Shown here: piece by piece, positions 8,392-20,927 of the stretch | How positions within the stretch are numbered: position 1 is the first letter of the stretch | How the letters are laid out: the number at the start of each line of letters is the position of its first letter | Origin: Nannocystis sp. | Lineage (GTDB): Bacteria; Myxococcota_A; Polyangia; Nannocystales; Nannocystaceae | Length of the DNA: 64,000 bases | Direction of reading: 5' to 3' | Assembly (NCBI GenBank): GCA_016712315.1 | Contig: JADJRG010000029.1 | Span: 930,001-994,000 of the forward strand | The notes under the pieces: model-generated | Databases searched by the model: none | What the model was told of the DNA's origin: nothing | The model's input: only the letters and a program-made list of their open reading frames with translations | Program-made: the position numbers and the translations under genes

Positions 8392-9033
8392 TCACTCCGC
8401 GCGCTCATCGAAGCGCGGCACGGGCCGGTGGCAGTACGGCTGCTTGCCCGTGCGCGCGTAGTAGTCCTGGTGGTAGCCCTCCGCCGGCCAGAAGCTCGCC
8501 GCCTCGTGGATCGTCGTCGCCACCGCGTAGCCGTTCGCCTTCAGCGCGGCGATCAGCCCCTCCACCACGCGCCGCTCCTCGGGGCCCTGGACGAACACCG
8601 CCGAGCGGTACTGATCGCCGATGTCGGGCCCTTGGCGGTCCACCTCCGTCGGATCGTGGATCTCAAAGAAGCGCCGCGCGACCGCCTCGTAGCTGATCTG
8701 CGCCGGATCGAAGCGCACCCGCACCGTCTCGGCGTGCCCCGTCGCGCCGCTCGACACCGCCTCATACGACGGCGCGTCCATCTCCCCGCCCATGTAGCCC
8801 GAGTCGACGTCGATCACCCCGGGCAGCGCCTCTAAAAAATGCTCTACGCCCCAGAAGCAGCCGCCCGCGAAGTAGCCCAGCGCGATCTGCCCTGAAGGTC
8901 GCGTCGCCGGCGCGGGCGCGGCCGCGCCCGCGAGCTCCGGCTCCGGCGCCGTCCGTCGCTGCGCCTGCTCAGCGCTCCCACAGCCGCAGATCAAGGCGCC
9001 CATCGCCGCCGCAAGCAGGTCTCGTCGAAGCAT
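8392..9033 (-). CDS. msrA: Peptide-methionine (S)-S-oxide reductase MsrA, exported lipoprotein form
   Basis: MsrA reduces methionine-S-sulfoxide in oxidised proteins. The catalytic motif GCFWG is present, followed by GYMGGEMDAPSYE, the conserved ATGHAETVRV region, FFEIHDPT and YHQDYYARTG near the C-terminus. The start at 9033 gives a hydrophobic leader, LLAAAMGALICGCGS, with a lipobox-like end, so the enzyme is probably an envelope lipoprotein repairing periplasmic proteins. An upstream start at 9105 would bury this leader and overlap the next gene, so it was rejected. A CATGGT hexamer lies 6 nt upstream of the chosen ATG. The mature part is the standard length for a one-domain MsrA without MsrB. 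Confidence 0.93.
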   Translation of the reverse strand: MLRRDLLAAAMGALICGCGSAEQAQRRTAPEPELAGAAAPAPATRPSGQIALGYFAGGCFWGVEHFLEALPGVIDVDSGYMGGEMDAPSYEAVSSGATGHAETVRVRFDPAQISYEAVARRFFEIHDPTEVDRQGPDIGDQYRSAVFVQGPEERRVVEGLIAALKANGYAVATTIHEAASFWPAEGYHQDYYARTGKQPYCHRPVPRFDERAE

Positions 9034-9101
9034 GCCGCCACCATGGCCCAGGATCGCGGCGCGCGCCAGCGCCGGGCGATCTGCGCGGCGATCAGCCCGC
9101 G

Positions 9102-10451
9102 TCAAGCGCCGCCGACGATGATGCTGTCGAAGCTCTGCTCCGGCAGCGCTAGCACCTCGATCTCATCACCGGCGTGCCACAGCCGCGCCACCGCCGGGAA
9201 CATGGTGTCGACCCCGCGGTGCGTGACCCCATCGATCGTGAATTCGTAGTTGACCTCGAACCACTCGTACGAGGTCTTCTGAACCTGGAGGATCCGCCCG
9301 GTCGCTGGGATCCCGCGCTCAAAGAAGGGCCGCGCCCGCGCCCTGCGTGACGCGTGCCAGATCCAATAGACCAGCGGTATGATCCCGAAGCTCACGAGCC
9401 CGACGAGCACCGCGAGCGCTCGCTGCCTGCTCGACAGCGGCTGGCTCGGCCGATGCGTGCTGTACAGCATGTTCATCGGGCTGATCACCACCCGATCGAA
9501 GCGCGCCTGCACCTCGCCCTCGATCGCCCGCGGTCCGGGGGCCAACGCCGCGGCGCGCGGCCGCACCAGCGCGGCGGGCCGCGGCGCCTCCGTCGCGCCG
9601 ATCGCCGGGGCCAGCAGCGCCTCCCTCACCTCGCGCGCCGACTGGTAGCGCGCCGACGCCGACGCCGCGAGCAGCCGCGCCAGCGCGCCGCGCAGCGCCG
9701 GGCCGCCGGGTAGATCCGCCGGCACCGCGATCACGCCGTCCGGCGTCGCGAACTCCGCCGGCCCACGCCCCGTGATCACGTGCAGCAGCGTCGCCCCGAG
9801 CGCGTAGAGATCGCTGGCCGGGCTGGCCTGGCCCATGTACTGCTCGAACGGCATGTAGCCGAAGGTGCCGACCACCGTCGAGCCGCCCTCCGCGGCCGCG
9901 CGGAACACCGTGCGCACGGCGCCGAAGTCGACCAGCACCGGCGCGCCGTCGGGCCGCAGGATCACGTTGGCCGGCTTGATGTCGCGGTGCAGCACCGGCG
10001 GCGAGCGGGCGTGCAAGTACTCGAGGATGTCGAGCAGCCCGAGCACCAGCCGCAGCAGCGCGGACGGGTCGAGGCCGACGCGCTCCGCGATTCGCTGCTC
10101 CAGCGACGCGCCCGCGACGTACTCCATCACCAAGTACACGATCATCACACCGTCCGCGGACTCATGCAGGTGATCGAAGATCTCCGGGATCCCGTGGTGC
10201 CGCAGCGACCGCAGCGCCGCCGCCTCGCGCTCGAACAGCTCGAACGCCTTCCAGCCGCCCTCTCCTTCGGCGTGGAGCTGCTTGAGCGCGACCTCGCGAT
10301 CGCCCGCGGCCGTGTCGACCGCCAAGTACGTGCGCCCGAACGACCCGCGCCCGAGCGCCCTCTCCACGCGATATCGCCCCGCCACCAGGTCCCCGGGCGA
10401 GAGGGCGCGAATCGAGCGCGATGGGGGCGGTGCGAGGCCGTCGACGGGCAC
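9102..10451 (-). CDS. Ser/Thr protein kinase with membrane anchor and DUF3592-like C-terminus
   Basis: This is a Hanks-type kinase. Counting from the upstream GTG at 10517, the Gly loop is GRGSFG (56-61), then Lys79, HRDIKPANVIL (177-187), DFG (197-199) and GTFGYMPFEQ in the activation loop. One hydrophobic helix, VLVGLVSFGIIPLVYWIWH, follows at about 380-398. The last 75 residues (FFERGIPATGRILQVQ to LPEQSFDSIIVGGA) form a small beta-rich domain of the DUF3592 type. I place the start at GTG 10451 because a TAGGCT hexamer lies 5 nt upstream and because this leaves room for the divergent LysR promoter. GTG 10517 remains possible and would add 22 residues. The protein is probably cytoplasmic at the N-terminus with the tail across the membrane. 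Confidence 0.9.
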   Translation of the reverse strand: MPVDGLAPPPSRSIRALSPGDLVAGRYRVERALGRGSFGRTYLAVDTAAGDREVALKQLHAEGEGGWKAFELFEREAAALRSLRHHGIPEIFDHLHESADGVMIVYLVMEYVAGASLEQRIAERVGLDPSALLRLVLGLLDILEYLHARSPPVLHRDIKPANVILRPDGAPVLVDFGAVRTVFRAAAEGGSTVVGTFGYMPFEQYMGQASPASDLYALGATLLHVITGRGPAEFATPDGVIAVPADLPGGPALRGALARLLAASASARYQSAREVREALLAPAIGATEAPRPAALVRPRAAALAPGPRAIEGEVQARFDRVVISPMNMLYSTHRPSQPLSSRQRALAVLVGLVSFGIIPLVYWIWHASRRARARPFFERGIPATGRILQVQKTSYEWFEVNYEFTIDGVTHRGVDTMFPAVARLWHAGDEIEVLALPEQSFDSIIVGGA

Positions 10452-10456
10452 AGCCG

Positions 10457-10462
10457 AGCCTA
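10457..10462 (-). promoter_or_regulatory. Putative -10 (TAGGCT) for kinase gene
   Basis: TAGGCT on the minus strand ends 5 nt before GTG 10451. It fits the start-proximal hexamer pattern seen elsewhere in the window and supports the shorter kinase start. Confidence 0.3.
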
Positions 10463-10528
10463 TCACTATCGGCGGCCGCGGCGGCGATCCCCGCGGCGCC
10501 TGGCCTCGCGTTGTCACGGCGCGGCGCG

Positions 10529-10534
10529 TATGGT
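10529..10534 (+). promoter_or_regulatory. Putative -10 (TATGGT) for LysR gene
   Basis: TATGGT ends 6 nt before GTG 10541. No Shine-Dalgarno sequence lies between, so transcription would begin at or near the start codon. Confidence 0.45.
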
Positions 10535-10540
10535 CGCGTG

Positions 10541-11491
10541 GTGATCGACGTCGCCCAACTGCGCTACTTCCGCGAGATCGCGCGGCTCGGCAGCATGAGC
10601 GCCGCCGCGCGGGCGCTCAAGGTCCGCCAGCCGACGCTGAGCGTCGCGATGCGCCAGCTCGAGGAGTCGCTCCATACGACGCTGCTGCTCCGCCACCGCG
10701 ACGGGGTCAGCCTGACCGCCGCCGGCGTCGAGCTGCTGCGCCACGCCGAGGAGCTCTTCGCCGGGCTCGACCGGGCGGTGGCGGCGATCGCCGGGCTCGA
10801 GCGCGATCTGGTCGGCACCTACGTGCTCGGCTGCCACGAGTCGCTCGGCGCCTACTTCCTGCCGCGCCTGTTGCCGGGCTTCCTGCGCGAGGCCCCCGAG
10901 ATCGTGCTGACGCTGCACAGCGCGAGCAGCAGCGAGGTGCTGCGAGCGGTCGTCGAGCGTGAGATCCCGTTCGGGGTGGTCGTCAACCCCGCGTCGCACC
11001 CGGACCTGGTGATCCTCCGGCTCTTCCGCGACGCGGTCGACCTCTTCGTCGTCGCCGACGCCGACGCGCCGACGCCCGCTGGGGCGGCGTTCTACGGCCC
11101 CGAGGGCTGCTTCACCGACGATCTCGCGGTCGCGGCGGCGCTGCTGCGCGACCGGCCGCTGATGTTCGCCGGGCGGGTGCAGGAGTGCGCCTGGCTGATG
11201 GACCAGCTCGCCGAGCGCGGCCTGGTGCCGCGGCGGCTCCTCTCGTGCGGCGACTTCGAGCTCGTCAAGTCGCTCGCGCTCGCCGGCGTCGGCCCGGCGA
11301 TCCTGCCCCGCCGGATCGCCGCCTACGGCCACGAAGGTCGGCTGCGCCGGCTACACCCCGGGCTGCCGATCCACCCCGACCAGATCTCGCTGATCTACCG
11401 CGCGGACCTGCCGAAGACCCGCGCCGCGGTGTTCTTAAAAGACGCGCTGGTCCGCTGCGGGCAGCAGATGCCGGACGTCGGCGTGGCTTGA
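10541..11491 (+). CDS. LysR-family transcriptional regulator
   Basis: The N-terminal winged helix-turn-helix is typical: LRYFREIARLGSMSAAAR, then QPTLSVAMRQLEESL and LTAAGVELL. It is followed by a LysR substrate-binding domain (about residues 90-300, starting YVLGCHESLGAYFLP). At 316 residues from GTG 10541 it is the normal length. GTG 10538 is equally in frame; the long open frame further upstream overlaps the divergent kinase and was not used. LysR proteins usually regulate a divergent neighbour, but here that neighbour is a Ser/Thr kinase, which would be an unusual target. The effector is unknown. Confidence 0.93.
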   Translation: MIDVAQLRYFREIARLGSMSAAARALKVRQPTLSVAMRQLEESLHTTLLLRHRDGVSLTAAGVELLRHAEELFAGLDRAVAAIAGLERDLVGTYVLGCHESLGAYFLPRLLPGFLREAPEIVLTLHSASSSEVLRAVVEREIPFGVVVNPASHPDLVILRLFRDAVDLFVVADADAPTPAGAAFYGPEGCFTDDLAVAAALLRDRPLMFAGRVQECAWLMDQLAERGLVPRRLLSCGDFELVKSLALAGVGPAILPRRIAAYGHEGRLRRLHPGLPIHPDQISLIYRADLPKTRAAVFLKDALVRCGQQMPDVGVA

Positions 11492-11528
11492 GCCGCGGGG
11501 CTACCTGCCATAGCGATCTACCCCGGGT

Positions 11529-11534
11529 TATCCT
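11529..11534 (+). promoter_or_regulatory. Putative -10 (TATCCT)
   Basis: TATCCT ends 8 nt before ATG 11543 of the frameshifted exported-protein gene, matching the start-proximal hexamer pattern. Confidence 0.4.
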
Positions 11535-11542
11535 TCCAGTCG

Positions 11543-12779
11543 ATGATCGTCTCCCGCTCCGCGTCGCCCCCTGGCCGCTCGACCGCCGCTGCCTCGCTGC
11601 TCCTCGCGCTCCTCTGGGGCTGCCGCGGCGGCGGCATGGCGCTGATCAATGAAGACAAGCTGATCGAGGCCGACCTCTTCTCGCCGCGGCCGGAGATCCT
11701 CTCCGCAGGCTACGGCTTTGAGGGGATCATCGGGGTCGACGGCGGCGAGGCCGAGGTCCGGGCGGCCGGCGGCGCCTGGCAGCGCCTCACCTGCGCCAGG
11801 CGGGGCCGCGCCGCCGCGGCGGGCCCAGACCTCGTCGATCGAGCGCAACCAGAACCTCACGGTCGAGCGCGCCGACGCGATGCCGATCGTCTTCAGTTGG
11901 CCCTACCTGCCGTCGACGCTGGCGCCCACCGACTTCGCCGTCCACCTCAGCGACGGCTCCACGGTCACCCCCGCCTTCGCCACCATCCAACCCAACTATG
12001 AATATAACGAGCGCCAGGTCGCGGTCCTCTTCGGCGAATTCGGCGATCGCCGCCGCCCTGACGAGGCCGGCGCCCTCTACCCTGTCCGCGTCGAGATCGT
12101 CGCCGACGACCAACCCCTCCTCCTGGTCGGCCCTGAGGGCCCCGTCAGCGCGGTCGGCCTCAGCAAAGAGAGCTCGAACCCCTACGTCACCGGCCCCTCG
12201 CTGGTCGCCGCCAAGCTGACCCGCGCGACGAGCGAGGGCGAGGGCGGGCCGCGGCTCCTCGGCGGCCCCTTCCCCAACGACGGCGCCGCCCTCTACGGCG
12301 ACGCCGCCAAATTCCGCCTCCGCACCTACACCTCCGGCGGCTTCTCGCCCGACGGCGTCCGCGGCCTCCGCCCCGACGAGTACGACCGATTCTTCCGCCT
12401 CCACCTGCGCCGCGCCGACGGGACGACGACGACGATCGAGCGAGCCGGCGTCGACCACACGATCGACGGCGGCCGGATCCAGGTCGTCGGCCTCGCCGAT
12501 CTCGGCCGGCCCGCCGGCGGCGACGTTCATTATGATGATTGTTACCTCGAGGATTGGGACAACTACATCGATATCATCCTCGACGGCGACGAGGCGGCGA
12601 TGCGCACGATCACCGCGGTGGAGATCCCGGCCCTCGCCCCGTACGGCGCCTTTTTCAACCCTGGCGGCCCGGGCAACGATCCGACGCCCGGGGTCCGCTA
12701 CACCGCCCCCGGCCCGCCGCAGGTGCTGCCGGTGCTGCTCGCCCTCGACGATCCGATGCGCGTGTCCTACGGCGGCTGA
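11543..12779 (+). pseudogene. Uncharacterised exported protein, split by a frameshift
   Basis: No known family was recognised. The first frame starts at ATG 11543 with a signal peptide ending in a lipobox-like LLLALLWGC and reads sensibly to about AAGGAWQRLTC (about 11795). The reading then continues in a different frame from about SSIERNQNLTVERADAMPIVF (about 11840) to the stop at 12779. Between these points both frames are Arg/Pro-rich and look like non-coding translations, so an indel lies near 11795-11840. The second part is rich in Asp, Gly and Tyr, with DDCYLEDWDNYIDIILDGD and a Gly-Pro-rich tail, suggesting an extracytoplasmic beta-rich protein. A separate second gene starting at ATG 11880 is an alternative reading. 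Confidence 0.6.
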
Positions 12780-12897
12780 CCATGCACGCCGAGCGCGTCG
12801 CCGAGCGCCGACTCGGCTGACGTCGGCGAAGGCTGCACCGCGCGGCCGCGCCGAGCCGCGCGCGTGAGCGCTCCCGCGGCCGCGCCGACGTTCGTGG

Positions 12898-12903
12898 TAC
12901 CTT
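12898..12903 (+). promoter_or_regulatory. Putative -10 (TACCTT) for receptor kinase
   Basis: TACCTT ends 10 nt before ATG 12914; no ribosome-binding site lies between them. Confidence 0.35.
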
Positions 12904-12913
12904 CGGCCGCGGC

Positions 12914-15580
<2,667 letters not shown>

Positions 15581-15730
15581 GGCGCGCGGCCGCCGCGAGC
15601 GGGCCGCGGCGCCGCTGACAGCCTCGATCTCCCCGCGCTGAGGCGCGCAGTTAGGGCCTTACACGACGCCGCCCTCGGCGTTCATAACGACGTTCACTCA
15701 CCACCCTGCGCGCCTCTCGCTCGCGCCGCG

Positions 15731-18700
15731 ATGGGTATCATCGGCGGCTTGAACGGGTACACGCTCCACCAGCGCCTCCATGATGGCGCCGTGTTTGTGC
15801 TCGATCGGGCGATCGACCCGGGCGGCGCCGCGGTGGTGCTGAAGCGGCTGCCCGCGGAGCGCTATACGCCGGCGGATGAGGCGCGTCTGCGCCAGGAGTT
15901 GGCGGCGTTGGCGGCGGCGGCTGGCCCCGGGGTGGTGCGAGCGCGGGGGATAGAGGCCGCTGGCGGCGAGCTCGCGCTGGTGCTCGAGGACGCGGGAGGG
16001 GTCAGCCTGGCGAGCATACTCGCGGCTCGGCGCCTCCCGCCAGCCGAGTGTTTGGCGCTGGCGATCGCGCTGGCGCAGATCCTCGGAGAAGTCCACCGCC
16101 GCGGGGTGCTACACAAGGACCTGAAGCCGCGGAACATCCTGCTGCTGCCGGATGGTTCGCCGCAGCTGATCGACTTCGGGATCGCCGCGCGAGTGGCCCG
16201 CGAAGATCCGGCGCTGCGGGCGACACGGGCGATGGAGGGGACCCTGGCCTATATGGCGCCTGAGCAGACCGGCCGGATGAATCGGCCCATCGACGCGCGC
16301 TCCGACCTCTACTCGCTCGGCGCGACGCTGTACGAGGTCGCCTGCGGGCGGCCCCCCTTCACCTCGCAGGACCCGCTGGAGCTGGTCCACGCGCACGTCG
16401 CGAGGCTACCGACCGCGCCGCATGAGATCGATCCCGCGACGCCGCGGGCGCTCTCCGCGGTGCTCTGCAAGCTGCTGGCGAAGGACGCCGATGACCGCTA
16501 TCAGAGCGGGTTCGGGCTCAGGGCGGATCTCGAGCGCTGCGCGGCGCTGCTGGCGGCCGGGCGTGAGGACGAGACCTTCCCCTTAGGACAGGATGATCGA
16601 CGATCGACGCTGCGCGCGCCGGCGCGGCTGTACGGGCGCTTGGCCGAGCAGGCGGCGTTGCAGGCGGCGGCGGCGCGGGTCAGCGCCGGCGCGCTAGAGG
16701 TGGTGACCGTGGTCGGGGCGCCGGGGCTCGGTAAATCGACGCTGATCCAGGAGCTGCGGCGCTCGCTCGGGCCGCGCGGGTGCTTCGCCGCCGGCAAGTT
16801 CGAGGCGCTCGAGCGCGATCAGCCCTACTTAGGGCTTCGTGAGGCGCTGCGCGCGGCGCTCGAGGAGATCATGACCTCGCCGCCCGAGGTGCTCGCGCAC
16901 TTCCGCGCGGAGCTGCTCACCGCGGTCGGACGACACCTCGCGGCCCTCTACGCCCTGCTGCCCGAGCTGGCCGCCGTACTCGCGGTCGCGCCGACGAGCG
17001 CTCCCGCGGGCGTCGGCGCCGCGCGGGGGCAGATCGAGCAAGGGGTGATCGGGCTCTTGCGGGCGCTGACCGGCCCGGGGGCGGCCCTCGTCCTCTTCTT
17101 GGATGACCTCCAGTGGGCCGACCGCGCGTCCCTCGATCTACTGGTCGCGGCGCTCGCGGAGCCCGAGCTGCGCGGATTGCTGGTGGTGGGCTCCTATCGG
17201 CCCGAAGAGGTGGACGCGGAGCACCCGCTGCGCGGCGCCCTCGATGCGGTGGCGGCCATTGGCTGTCCGCGCTCCGAGCTGCTCCTGGGGCCGCTGGATG
17301 AGGCGTCGGTCGCGGCGATGGTCGCGGACGCGCTAGGAGAGCCGCTGGCGGCGGTGGAGCCGCTGGCCCTGCTCATCCACGACCGCAGCGGCGGCAACCC
17401 GCTCTTCGTCGGCGAGTTCCTGCGCGAGATGCACGCGGCCGGGCTCTTGGACTTCGATCCGCAGCTCGGGGGCTGGCGCTGGGACCTCGAGGGCGCGCGC
17501 AGGGCGGCGCTCTCCGAGGACATCGCCGCCTTGATGGCCGCGCGCGCCGAGGAGGCCGCGCCGCGGTCGCGATCGGCCCTCGAGGCGGCGGCGTGCGCCG
17601 GCGGGCGCTTTGATGTGGCTCTGCTGGTGGCGGCGACCGGGGAGCCCGCGGCCGAGGTGGCGGCGGCGATGCGCGACGCGGCGGCGATCGGCCTCGTCGT
17701 GCCGATCGGCGACGAGCTGCGCTTCTTCCACGATCGGGTGCGCGACGCGGTGCTGTCGAGCACCCCGCCCGCGCGGCGGGAGGCGCTGCACCTGGCGCTA
17801 GGGCGGGCGTTAGTGGCGCGGAGCGAGATCAGCGGCCGCGGGCTCTTCGCCGCGGTGGACCACTTCGGCGCGGCGAAGGAGGCGCTGCACGATCCGCAGG
17901 AGCGCCTGCGAGTGGCGTCGCTGGCGGCGAGCGCGGCCCGCCGCGCGCGGGCGTCAGCGGCCTTCGCGGCGACGGCCCGCTATGCGGCGCTCGGGGCGGC
18001 GTGTCTGCCCGGCGACGGGTGGACGCAGGAGCGCGCGTTGGCCTTCGAGCTGCACCGGCTGCGCGCGGAGGCGGAGCTGCTGTGCGGCGAGTACCCGGCG
18101 GCGCAGCAGCTCTTCGCGACGCTGCTCGCGCGGGCGAGCTCGGCGAACGAAGCGGCGGAGATCTACGAGCTCAAGGTGTCACTGCTGACCTACCGAGGCC
18201 GCCTCCATGAGGCGGTCGCCGAGGCTCGAGTGGGCCTGAGAGGGCTCGGGATCACGCTGCCCGCGTCGCCGGGCGTGCCGGCGATGCTCGCTGAATTCAT
18301 GAAGACGCGCCTGGCGATGGGGCGACGCTCGCCCGAGGCGATCATGAAGCTGCCGCCGCTGACGGATCCGAAGGCGCTGGCGTCGATGCGGCTCATCTTC
18401 GCGCTGGGGAGCGCGGCCTTCCAGGTGTCGATGCCGCTGATGACGGTGATCGCGCTGCGGGCGACCCGGATGACCCTGCTCCACGGGCTCTCGCCGCTCG
18501 CCGCGGCTCAGGTGATCAGCTACGGCCTGATGCTCGGGGCGATCAGCCGCGACTACGCGGCGATGGACCGCTACGGGCTGCTCGCGCTGCAGATCCTCGA
18601 GCGCCTCCCAGATCGCCAGGTGGAGGGGCTGGTGCGCACGCTCTACGGGGCGCTGATCCAGAGCTGGTGCCACCCAGTGCGCGAGAGCTTCGCGGTGATC

Positions 18701-19651
18701 AAAGAGGCGATCCAAGCGACACGCGACACCGGGCAGCCGCTGCTCCAGGCGACCGGGATGAGCGCGCTGGCGACGCAGATGTGGTTCGCTGGATGTCCTC
18801 TCGACCAGGTGTTGGATGCGGCGGAGCGCGCGTCGGCGTTCCATCGCCAGGCGCGGCTGGGGCCGATGGCAGCCGGCGGCGGATCGATCGCGGCGGCGGT
18901 CGTGGCGCTGCAGGGCGGCGGCCCCGCCGGGTTGCGCGGCGAGCCGCCGATGGCCGACGAGTCGCCGGACGCGGCGCGGCTGATCCGGGTGGTGGATCTC
19001 GAGTATCAGCTCGAGGTCGCGGTGATCCGCGGCGAATTCGCGGAGGCGGAGGCGCTCGCGAGGAGCGCCGACCCCGAGGTGCGGGCGCTGCTCGCCTTCT
19101 CCTTAACGATGGTGACGCACCACGCCTACTGGGCGCTGGCTGTCGCGGCTCAGGCCGGGCGGAGCGGCCGCGACCATCGCGGCGATCTGCGGACGATCCG
19201 TCGCGCGGCGGCGAAGCTCACCCAGTGGCAGGCGCTCTGCCCGGAGAGACTTCGCGGCGTTGAGCGCGTTGGTGGCGGCCGAGCTGGCGCGGATCGAGGG
19301 GACGCGGTCGCGGCGATTCGTGGGTACGAGGAGGCGGCCGCGCTGGCGAGCGCGGGCGGTCTCACGCAAGTCGAGGCGATATGTTATGAAACTTCATCCC
19401 GTTTCTACGCGGCGGCGCGGGCGCTGACGGCGGCGCGCAGCTACGCGGCGCGGGCGCGGCGAATGTACTCGCGCTGGGGCGCGGCGGCGAAGGTGGCGGC
19501 GCTCGACGCGGAGTATCCGGGGCTGGAGCGCGGGCACGGCGCCCCGCCGAGCGAGTCGGGGGCGACGAGCATCATCGGTGAGCTGCGCAGCGACGGCGGC
19601 TCGAGCGGCGATCCCCGGTCGAGCGGCTGCTGGACGCGTCGAGCCTGCTGA
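15731..19651 (+). CDS. HstK-type hybrid kinase, N-terminal part (Ser/Thr kinase, AAA ATPase, TPR-like region), frameshifted
   Basis: This is the first part of a very large signalling protein of the HstK type (Ser/Thr kinase, P-loop ATPase, helical repeats, GAF, histidine kinase). The kinase domain has Lys38, HKDLKPRNIL (128-137; non-RD), DFG (148-150) and AYMAPEQTGRMNRP. Walker A is GAPGLGKST (about 329-337) and Walker B is LVLFLDDLQWAD, followed by STAND-type ATPase and helical repeats. The frame goes wrong near its end: SSGDPRSSGCWTRRAC is followed by a stop, while the next frame continues the expected sequence. A local double shift also occurs at 19247-19300, where DFAALSALVAAELARIEG lies in another frame. 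The start ATG 15731 was chosen from the kinase domain boundary. Together with 19652-20862 it forms one gene. Confidence 0.85.
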   Translation: MGIIGGLNGYTLHQRLHDGAVFVLDRAIDPGGAAVVLKRLPAERYTPADEARLRQELAALAAAAGPGVVRARGIEAAGGELALVLEDAGGVSLASILAARRLPPAECLALAIALAQILGEVHRRGVLHKDLKPRNILLLPDGSPQLIDFGIAARVAREDPALRATRAMEGTLAYMAPEQTGRMNRPIDARSDLYSLGATLYEVACGRPPFTSQDPLELVHAHVARLPTAPHEIDPATPRALSAVLCKLLAKDADDRYQSGFGLRADLERCAALLAAGREDETFPLGQDDRRSTLRAPARLYGRLAEQAALQAAAARVSAGALEVVTVVGAPGLGKSTLIQELRRSLGPRGCFAAGKFEALERDQPYLGLREALRAALEEIMTSPPEVLAHFRAELLTAVGRHLAALYALLPELAAVLAVAPTSAPAGVGAARGQIEQGVIGLLRALTGPGAALVLFLDDLQWADRASLDLLVAALAEPELRGLLVVGSYRPEEVDAEHPLRGALDAVAAIGCPRSELLLGPLDEASVAAMVADALGEPLAAVEPLALLIHDRSGGNPLFVGEFLREMHAAGLLDFDPQLGGWRWDLEGARRAALSEDIAALMAARAEEAAPRSRSALEAAACAGGRFDVALLVAATGEPAAEVAAAMRDAAAIGLVVPIGDELRFFHDRVRDAVLSSTPPARREALHLALGRALVARSEISGRGLFAAVDHFGAAKEALHDPQERLRVASLAASAARRARASAAFAATARYAALGAACLPGDGWTQERALAFELHRLRAEAELLCGEYPAAQQLFATLLARASSANEAAEIYELKVSLLTYRGRLHEAVAEARVGLRGLGITLPASPGVPAMLAEFMKTRLAMGRRSPEAIMKLPPLTDPKALASMRLIFALGSAAFQVSMPLMTVIALRATRMTLLHGLSPLAAAQVISYGLMLGAISRDYAAMDRYGLLALQILERLPDRQVEGLVRTLYGALIQSWCHPVRESFAVIKEAIQATRDTGQPLLQATGMSALATQMWFAGCPLDQVLDAAERASAFHRQARLGPMAAGGGSIAAAVVALQGGGPAGLRGEPPMADESPDAARLIRVVDLEYQLEVAVIRGEFAEAEALARSADPEVRALLAFSLTMVTHHAYWALAVAAQAGRSGRDHRGDLRTIRRAAAKLTQWQALCPERLRGVERVGGGRAGADRGDAVAAIRGYEEAAALASAGGLTQVEAICYETSSRFYAAARALTAARSYAARARRMYSRWGAAAKVAALDAEYPGLERGHGAPPSESGATSIIGELRSDGGSSGDPRSSGCWTRRAC

Positions 19652-20862
19652 AGGCGACGCAGGCGTTCGCGGCCGAGTTAGACCTGGAGCGGCTCCTCGA
19701 TCTCGTGATGGCGGTAGTCGTCGAGAACAGCGGCGGCGAGCGAGGGACGCTGCTGCTCGCGCACGACGGCGGCTTGGTGGCGCGGCGTCGCTATGAGGTA
19801 CGCGGCCAGCGGCACGAGGCGCTCGGCGATCTCCCGCTCACAGCTCCGAACCCGCCGGCGCCGGCGCCGTTCGTGCTCTTGGCGCTGCGCAGCGGGCGGC
19901 CGCTGTCCAGCGATGACTTGAGCCAGGAGCAGCGGTTCGCGCGCGACCCCTATGTCAGAACGCGTAATCCGCGCTCCGCGGCGGTTGTGCCGCTCGTCTA
20001 CCGCGGTGAGGCGCTGGGAGCGCTCTATGTCGAGAATAACCTGACAACCGCGGCGTTCACGACGGCGCGGGTAGAGATGACGCGGCTGATCGCGCTGCAA
20101 GCGGCGATCGCGGTCAAGCACGCGCTGTTCCTGGCGCATGCGGACGCCGCGCGGGCCGCGGCCGAGTCGGCGAACCTGGCGAAGAGCCGCTTCTTGGCGA
20201 ACATGAGCCATGAGCTGCGGACCCCGCTGAACGCGATCTTGGGCTACGCAGAGCTCGTCCGCGAGGCCGCGGCTGACGCGGGGGCGGCGGGGCTCGATGA
20301 GGATCTGGGGAGGATCGTGCAGAGCGGCGAGCACCTGCTGGGGATCATCGGCGACGTGCTCGACCTGACCAAGATCGAGTCGGACCAGCTCGAGGTGGCG
20401 CACGAGCGGGTGGACGTCGCGGCGGTGCTCCATGAGGCGGCGATGATCGCCGAGCCAGCGCTGCGGGCGCGAGGTAATCGCCTGATCCTCGCGATTTCGG
20501 CCGAGTCCGGGCGGATCCTCGGGGACGCACAGCGGCTCCGTCAGGTGGCGCTAGCCTTGCTCGACAACGCCGGCAAATTCACCGAGGCGGGGGTCGTGAC
20601 GCTGCGCGCGCTCCCCCTCGCTGACGCGGTGGAGATCGTCGTGGAAGACACGGGCGTGGGCATGACCGAGGCGGTCCAGGCTGAGATCTTCGCGCCATTC
20701 GTCCAGGCGGATACCTCGCCCACGCGCATCTACGGCGGCGCAGGGCTTGGTTTGACGATCTGTAAAGGGATCTGCGAGCGCATGGGCGGGACGATCACGC
20801 TGCGCTCGCGCCTGGGTGCCGGTACGACCGTAACCGTCCGGCTGCCGGCCGCGCTCCCATGA
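19652..20862 (+). pseudogene. HstK-type hybrid kinase, C-terminal part (GAF, HisKA, HATPase) after the frameshift
   Basis: This is the out-of-frame continuation of the upstream kinase gene. The true frame resumes at about 19618 with ERLLDASSLLKATQAFA, matching the equivalent region of the paralogue at 63490-63560 (LSSVIKAAQAFAGEIDL), so one base is missing near 19612-19618. Domains in order: GAF (GGERGTLLLAHDGG to YRGEALGALYVEN), HisKA with the phospho-acceptor His in FLANMSHELRTPLNAI (His codon at 20209), and HATPase_c with LDNAGKF (N box), VEDTGVGM (G1) and GAGLGLTI (G2). No receiver domain follows. If translated alone it might start at GTG 19705, but without the N-terminal part it would be an orphan soluble histidine kinase. 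Confidence 0.85.
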
Positions 20863-20927
20863 CCCGCGAGTCGCCGACCCGCTGATCGTATGAATCGACG
20901 ACACCCGGCCGGCCGAGCGTGGGCCGG

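Noticed and set aside
15583..15612. GC-rich inverted repeat after the receptor kinase as a terminator
   Set aside because: The stem is only about six perfect pairs and no T-tract follows.
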